Shown: positions 60,481 to 64,000 of the stretch, piece by piece | Layout of the letters: every line of letters begins with the position of its first letter | How positions within the stretch are numbered: position 1 is the stretch's first letter | DNA from: Actinokineospora terrae | Lineage (GTDB): Bacteria; Actinomycetota; Actinomycetes; Mycobacteriales; Pseudonocardiaceae | NCBI RefSeq assembly: GCF_900111175.1 | Contig: NZ_FOGI01000010.1 | Location: 1-64,000, forward strand | DNA length: 64,000 bases | Direction: 5' to 3' | Position numbers and translations under genes: made by a program | The notes under the pieces: model-generated | Database searches by the model: none | The model's input: only the letters and a program-made list of their open reading frames with translations | Told to the model about the DNA's origin: nothing

Positions 60481-61263
60481 TCAGCGCCCGTCGCGCTGCC
60501 CCTCGCGGCGGTAGCGCAGCATCAGGAACCCCTCATCGGTCAGCACCGACGCCAGAGATAGCGCTACCGGCACCGTCTCTGGCCCCGTAGCGGCCCGCCC
60601 TGAAGAGCCACCGGCCAGCACCGGTGACACGGTCAGACACATCTGGTCCACCAGGTCGGCCGCGATCAGCGACCCCAACAGGCGGGGTCCACCCTCGCAG
60701 TTGACCCTACGCAGCCCACGCGCCGACAGCTCCGCTAGCGCTACCCCCAGGTCGACCTCGGTCTCACCCGCCACGATCACGTCGACCCCCGCGTCGACCA
60801 GCGCGGCACGACGGTCAGCCGGTGCCTGCAAGGTCGTGATCACCAGAGGCGGCACAACCGTGTCCCGGACCAGGTGCGAGTCCGGTTCTACCGACCCGCG
60901 CGCGGTAACCACAGCTATCGGCGGTAGCGCACTCAGCCCCAGTCGAGCCCGCCGCGTCGCGCGCACCTCCGTCGCCTTCACGCCTCGGTAGCGCTCCGCG
61001 CGCGCGGTGCCCCACCCGACCAGGATGACGTCGGCCAGGTCCCGGCCAAGAGCGAGGATGCGCTTGTCACCCGGGCTCGACAGCCCTGCCGATCGCCCAT
61101 CGACCGACACCGCGCCGTCTGTGCTGGTGACGAAGTTGCTCTGCACCCACGCGCGGTCGAGGGCGGGCGGGTAGTCGTAGATCCGCTCCAGCTCGGTGTC
61201 GTCCACCACATCGGGTGAAGCCTGACCTGGGGAAACGGGGGTGGGGGGCCACAGCCTGTGCAC
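60481..61263 (-). CDS. RibD C-terminal-domain reductase (Rv2671-like)
   Basis: A 260-residue dihydrofolate-reductase-fold protein of the RibD_C/pyrimidine reductase family. It has the NADPH-binding region VILVGWGTARAERYRG, NFVTSTDGAVSVDGRS near residue 45, and CEGGPRLLGSLIAADLVDQMCLTVSPVLAGG near the C-terminus. In M. tuberculosis the equivalent protein can act as a backup dihydrofolate reductase. It lacks the deaminase half of RibD. The GTG at 61263 (VHRLWPP) was chosen; an ATG 12 codons upstream overlaps the zapE start. The neighbour zapE is divergent, as Rv2670c/Rv2671. Confidence 0.88.
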   Translation of the reverse strand: MHRLWPPTPVSPGQASPDVVDDTELERIYDYPPALDRAWVQSNFVTSTDGAVSVDGRSAGLSSPGDKRILALGRDLADVILVGWGTARAERYRGVKATEVRATRRARLGLSALPPIAVVTARGSVEPDSHLVRDTVVPPLVITTLQAPADRRAALVDAGVDVIVAGETEVDLGVALAELSARGLRRVNCEGGPRLLGSLIAADLVDQMCLTVSPVLAGGSSGRAATGPETVPVALSLASVLTDEGFLMLRYRREGQRDGR

Positions 61264-61284
61264 GGCACCATCAGAGCACGCCGT

Positions 61285-61290
61285 TACGCT
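61285..61290 (+). promoter_or_regulatory. -10 box of the zapE-like gene (leaderless)
   Basis: TACGCT ends 7 nt before the ATG at 61298; no ribosome site is present. Confidence 0.6.
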
Positions 61291-61297
61291 CGCCCGC

Positions 61298-62323
61298 ATG
61301 TCCGCTCACCTGGTCGACCGGGAGCCCGTGGTCGGCGCCGAGGAACTGGTCGCCGAGCTGGTGCCGCCGCCGCGCTTCGGCGTGGTCCGGTTCGACACCT
61401 ACCTGCCCGACCCGCAGGAGCCGTCCCAGGCGGCGGCCGTCACCGCGTGCGCGGCCTTCGCCGACCGGGTGACGGGGGCGGACAAGGGCCGGTCGCTGCT
61501 GCGCCGGGTCTTCGGCGGCGGCAAGCCCGACGGCAAGCCCGGCCTCTACCTCGACGGCGGCTTCGGCGTCGGCAAGACGCACCTGCTCGCCTCGGTGTGG
61601 CACGCGGTCCCGGGCCCGAAGGCGTACGGCACCTTCGTCGAGCTGACGAACCTGGTGGGAGCGCTGGGTTTCCGGGAGGCCGTTGCCCGCCTCAGCGACC
61701 ACCGGCTGCTGGCCATCGACGAGTTCGAACTCGACGACCCCGGTGACACGATGCTGGTGACCCGGCTGCTGGCCGAGCTGACCGACGCGGGCGTCTCGGT
61801 CGCGGCGACCTCCAACACGCTGCCGGACAAGCTCGGCGAGGGCCGCTTCGCAGCCGACGAGTTCCTGCGGGAGATCCAGGCGCTCTCCGCCCGCTTCACC
61901 GTGGTGCGGGTGGACGGTCCCGACTACCGCCACCGCGGCCTGCCCGACGCGCCGCCCCCGGTGTCCGACGCGGAGTTGGCCGCGCGCGCCGAGGCCACCG
62001 CGGAGTCCACTGTGGACGATTTTGGGGCGTTGTGCGCGCACCTGGCCCGGCTGCACCCGTCCCGCTACGGCAAGCTCGTCGACGGCGTTCGCGCGGTGCA
62101 CCTGCGGGGCGTGCGCCCGCTGTCCGGGCAGGACGTGGCGCTGCGCGTGGTGGCCCTCGCCGACCGGCTCTACGACCGCGCGATCCCGGTGGTGGTGTCC
62201 GGCGCGCCGGTGTCGGAGCTGTTCACCCCGGACATGCTGCGCGGCGGCTACCGCAAGAAGTACCTGCGCGCGGTGAGCAGGCTCGTGGCGCTCTCCCGCG
62301 ACGCGGCGACCCTGACCGGCTGA
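61298..62323 (+). CDS. zapE: AFG1/ZapE-like P-loop ATPase
   Basis: A 341-residue ATPase of the AFG1/ZapE family, linked to cell division and quality control of membrane proteins. Walker A is GGFGVGKTHLLA near residue 93, Walker B is LLAIDEFELDDPGDT near residue 145, and a sensor-type segment VAATSNTLPDKLGEGRF follows. The C-terminal part has VSELFTPDMLRGGYRKKYLRA. It matches Rv2670c by position and divergence from the RibD-like gene. Confidence 0.92.
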   Translation: MSAHLVDREPVVGAEELVAELVPPPRFGVVRFDTYLPDPQEPSQAAAVTACAAFADRVTGADKGRSLLRRVFGGGKPDGKPGLYLDGGFGVGKTHLLASVWHAVPGPKAYGTFVELTNLVGALGFREAVARLSDHRLLAIDEFELDDPGDTMLVTRLLAELTDAGVSVAATSNTLPDKLGEGRFAADEFLREIQALSARFTVVRVDGPDYRHRGLPDAPPPVSDAELAARAEATAESTVDDFGALCAHLARLHPSRYGKLVDGVRAVHLRGVRPLSGQDVALRVVALADRLYDRAIPVVVSGAPVSELFTPDMLRGGYRKKYLRAVSRLVALSRDAATLTG

Positions 62324-62356
62324 GGTTCGAGCAGCCGCAGGTGAGGTCTCAAGAAC

Positions 62357-62539
62357 TCAAGAACGGCGGCGACCGCCACCGCTGGGCTTCTCCGGCGGGC
62401 GGTGCTCGTCGATCAGCGCCCAGACCGAGACGCCGGTGCCGGACTCCGGCTGGCCGCGCTTGCCGCCCTGCGGTGGGGGTTCCTCGGCCTTGGCGCGCAG
62501 TTCCTGGCGTATCTGGTCGTAGATGGGTGTGTCGGTCAC
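62357..62539 (-). CDS. Small hypothetical protein
   Basis: A 60-residue protein reading TPIYDQIRQELRAKAEEPPP, then SVWALIDEHRPP and a basic Gly/Arg end. GTG 62539 has GGAAAGG 6 nt upstream; ATG 62545 is two codons earlier but sits on top of that site. It follows the convergent zapE gene by 33 bp and lies 36 bp after the PAP2 gene on the same strand, so they may be co-transcribed. The function is unknown. Confidence 0.6.
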   Translation of the reverse strand: MTDTPIYDQIRQELRAKAEEPPPQGGKRGQPESGTGVSVWALIDEHRPPEKPSGGGRRRS

Positions 62540-62575
62540 CGCCATCCTTTCCGTTCGCACGAGGGCACTGCCAGG

Positions 62576-63244
62576 TTACGCACGGTACGCCTGTTCGCGT
62601 CGCAGGCGAAGCGCCGGGTGTCGGCCGGGCAGCAGGTCGAGGACCGCGGCGACGGTGATCACCGCGCCGATGGCCCAGCAGAAACCACCGACCGTGTCAG
62701 TGAGGTAGTGGTACCGCAGGCCCACAATCGCGCTCACCGCGGCGCCGGTCAGCACCAGGCACACCGCCGCCGTGCCGGTGGTGGCGCGCAGCCGCCGCCC
62801 CGGGGCCGCGTTCGACGCCGTGACCAGCGTGAACACCGTGAGGATCGAGACAAGGGCAGTGGTGTGCCCACTGGGGTAGGCCAGGTACCCGTCGAGTTCG
62901 CGGCCGACAACCGGCTTGAGCACCCAGGCGTTGAAGGTGACCGCGGCCGTCGGACCGAACACGGCCAGTAGCGCGACCCGGGGTCGTCTCACCCGATAGG
63001 CCACAATCGCCATGAGCATGATCACACCGATCATCGCGACCGGGTGGGTGGCGTAAGAGAGCGGTTCCGCGATACCGGGCACGGCGGTGAACACCCGGTC
63101 GGCGGCGGCGAACCCCAGTGAGTCGACCTCGGGCACCGGGCCGCTCACCTCACGACCCACCAAGCCGACGACGCCGAAGCACGCGGTCGCCACCCCCACC
63201 GCGGGCAGCACCATGAACCTGGGCATCAACCGGTGCGCTTCCAC
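62576..63244 (-). CDS. PAP2 family membrane phosphatase
   Basis: A 222-residue membrane protein with five or six transmembrane helices. Phosphatase signature elements are KPVVGRELDG (domain 1, K-x6-R-like), YPSGHTTALV (domain 2, PSGH) and GLRYHYLTDTVGGF (domain 3, the R-x5-H-x3-D pattern), so it is expected to dephosphorylate lipid pyrophosphates or phosphatidic acid at the outer face. The GTG at 63244 has CATAGT 7 nt upstream on the minus strand; ATG codons further in are alternatives. Confidence 0.88.
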   Translation of the reverse strand: MEAHRLMPRFMVLPAVGVATACFGVVGLVGREVSGPVPEVDSLGFAAADRVFTAVPGIAEPLSYATHPVAMIGVIMLMAIVAYRVRRPRVALLAVFGPTAAVTFNAWVLKPVVGRELDGYLAYPSGHTTALVSILTVFTLVTASNAAPGRRLRATTGTAAVCLVLTGAAVSAIVGLRYHYLTDTVGGFCWAIGAVITVAAVLDLLPGRHPALRLRREQAYRA

Positions 63245-63334
63245 GCCCTCCACTATGCCCGGCGGCCGCTCTTGCCTGACCGGCTGCCGAAAGTCACTCG
63301 CCGCCGCGTCTCGGAGTGAGCGACTATGCACACC

Positions 63335-64000
63335 GTGGGTCATCTTGAGGCGAACGGACTGTCTTACACCTTGCCGGACGGGCGGGTGCTCTTCCGCGAC
63401 GCCGGACTCAAGGTCAACGCCAACCAGGTTGTCGCGCTGGTAGGTGAGAACGGCGCGGGTAAGACGACCATGTTGCGCATCATCTCCGGTGAGCTCACCG
63501 CGCCTGACGGGTCTGTCTCCGCGCGTGGCGGTATGGCCGTCATGCCGCAGTTCGTGGGTTCCGTCCGCGATGACCGTTCCGTCCGCGACCTGCTCCTCGC
63601 CGTCGCACCGGCCCCACTGCGCAAGGCAGCGCAAGAGTTGGACGACGTCGAGTTGGCGCTTATGGAGACTGACGACGAGCCCACCCAACTCCGCTACGCC
63701 GCCGCGCTGGTGGACTACGACGAAGCCGGGGGATACACAGCCGAAGTCCTCTGGGACACGGTCACCACCGCCGCTCTGGGCATGCCTTACGACAAGGCCC
63801 GGTTCCGCGAGGTTCGCACGCTCTCCGGCGGTGAGCAGAAACGCTTGGTCCTGGAGGCGCTGCTAAGGGGGCGCGAACAGGTCCTCTTGCTCGACGAGCC
63901 GGACAACTACCTAGACGTACCGGGCAAGCGTTGGCTGGAAGAGCGACTGGCCGAGACAGACAAGGCCGTTCTGCTCATCAGCCACGACCGCGAACTGCTC
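63335..64000 (+). CDS. ABC-F family ATP-binding protein (3' end outside the window)
   Basis: The first 222 codons of a soluble ABC-F protein; the window ends inside the first ATPase domain. Walker A is GENGAGKTT, the signature is LSGGEQKR, Walker B is VLLLDEPDNYLD and the switch His is in LISHDRELL. ABC-F proteins act on the ribosome and can confer antibiotic resistance or relieve stalling. The chosen GTG reads MGHLEANGLSYTL; an ATG three codons upstream (63326) is also possible. It is divergent from the PAP2 gene. Confidence 0.92.
   Translation, partial: MGHLEANGLSYTLPDGRVLFRDAGLKVNANQVVALVGENGAGKTTMLRIISGELTAPDGSVSARGGMAVMPQFVGSVRDDRSVRDLLLAVAPAPLRKAAQELDDVELALMETDDEPTQLRYAAALVDYDEAGGYTAEVLWDTVTTAALGMPYDKARFREVRTLSGGEQKRLVLEALLRGREQVLLLDEPDNYLDVPGKRWLEERLAETDKAVLLISHDRELL

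Overview
The window is chromosomal DNA from a very GC-rich actinomycete, most likely in the Pseudonocardiaceae (Actinokineospora/Saccharothrix/Amycolatopsis type). The reasons are the strong G/C third-position bias, many GTG starts, several probably leaderless genes, a HrdB/SigA-type primary sigma factor, actinobacterial families of unknown function (DUF4193, DUF3093, DUF3710, DUF3159, DUF3000), and a gene order that follows the Mycobacterium tuberculosis block Rv2670c-Rv2703 (order recalled, not searched). No rRNA, tRNA, insertion sequence, integrase or CRISPR array was recognised.

Layout. 1-2.8 kb: the end of a sugar (xylose-type) ABC transporter locus, with a 29-bp minisatellite, the permease and a ROK repressor. 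2.8-13.5 kb: a conserved housekeeping block on both strands (DUF7455, sigA, polyphosphate glucokinase, inositol-phosphate phosphatase, cei, DUF4193, DUF3093/dut, DUF3710, hydrolase, OB-fold protein, DUF3159, two TrkA-type K+ regulators). 13.6-19.9 kb: APC permease, TRAM RNA methyltransferase, dxs. 19.9-29.1 kb: a more variable stretch with an aldolase, a two-component system, an overlapping HNH/DUF72/DUF72 operon, fadBA, a TetR regulator and an F420-type oxidoreductase. 29.1-40.2 kb: RNase D, orphan LuxR response regulator, dipeptidase, secreted M14 carboxypeptidase, DUF3000, then the coproporphyrin-type haem genes hemE, cgoX/hemY and hemQ, with a type III CoA-transferase coupled to hemQ.

41.5-50.5 kb: secreted subtilase, VOC protein, a three-gene operon made of a DUF692 (MNIO) enzyme, a small partner protein and a membrane protein with a Gly/Cys-rich tail, then msrB and hisS. 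50.6-61.3 kb: a stand-alone LigD-type polymerase domain, small proteins, an EamA exporter, an Rv2672-like lipoprotein hydrolase, then an insertion relative to the conserved order. That insertion holds a membrane-anchored caspase-like protease with an EF-hand loop, a divergent membrane protein with an extracytoplasmic solute-binding domain, and the LigC-type ligase. 60.5-64 kb: RibD-like reductase, ZapE-like ATPase, PAP2 phosphatase and a truncated ABC-F gene.

The best candidates for little-described biology are (i) the MNIO / partner / Gly-Cys-tail membrane protein operon, (ii) the caspase-like / solute-binding-receptor pair, and (iii) a small leaderless CPWC gene with an in-frame TGA near 39.1 kb. 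Regulatory architecture is also informative: about ten starts sit 5-8 nt after a -10 hexamer, dut and DUF3093 share overlapping divergent promoters, and three convergent gene pairs end inside one shared CTAG.
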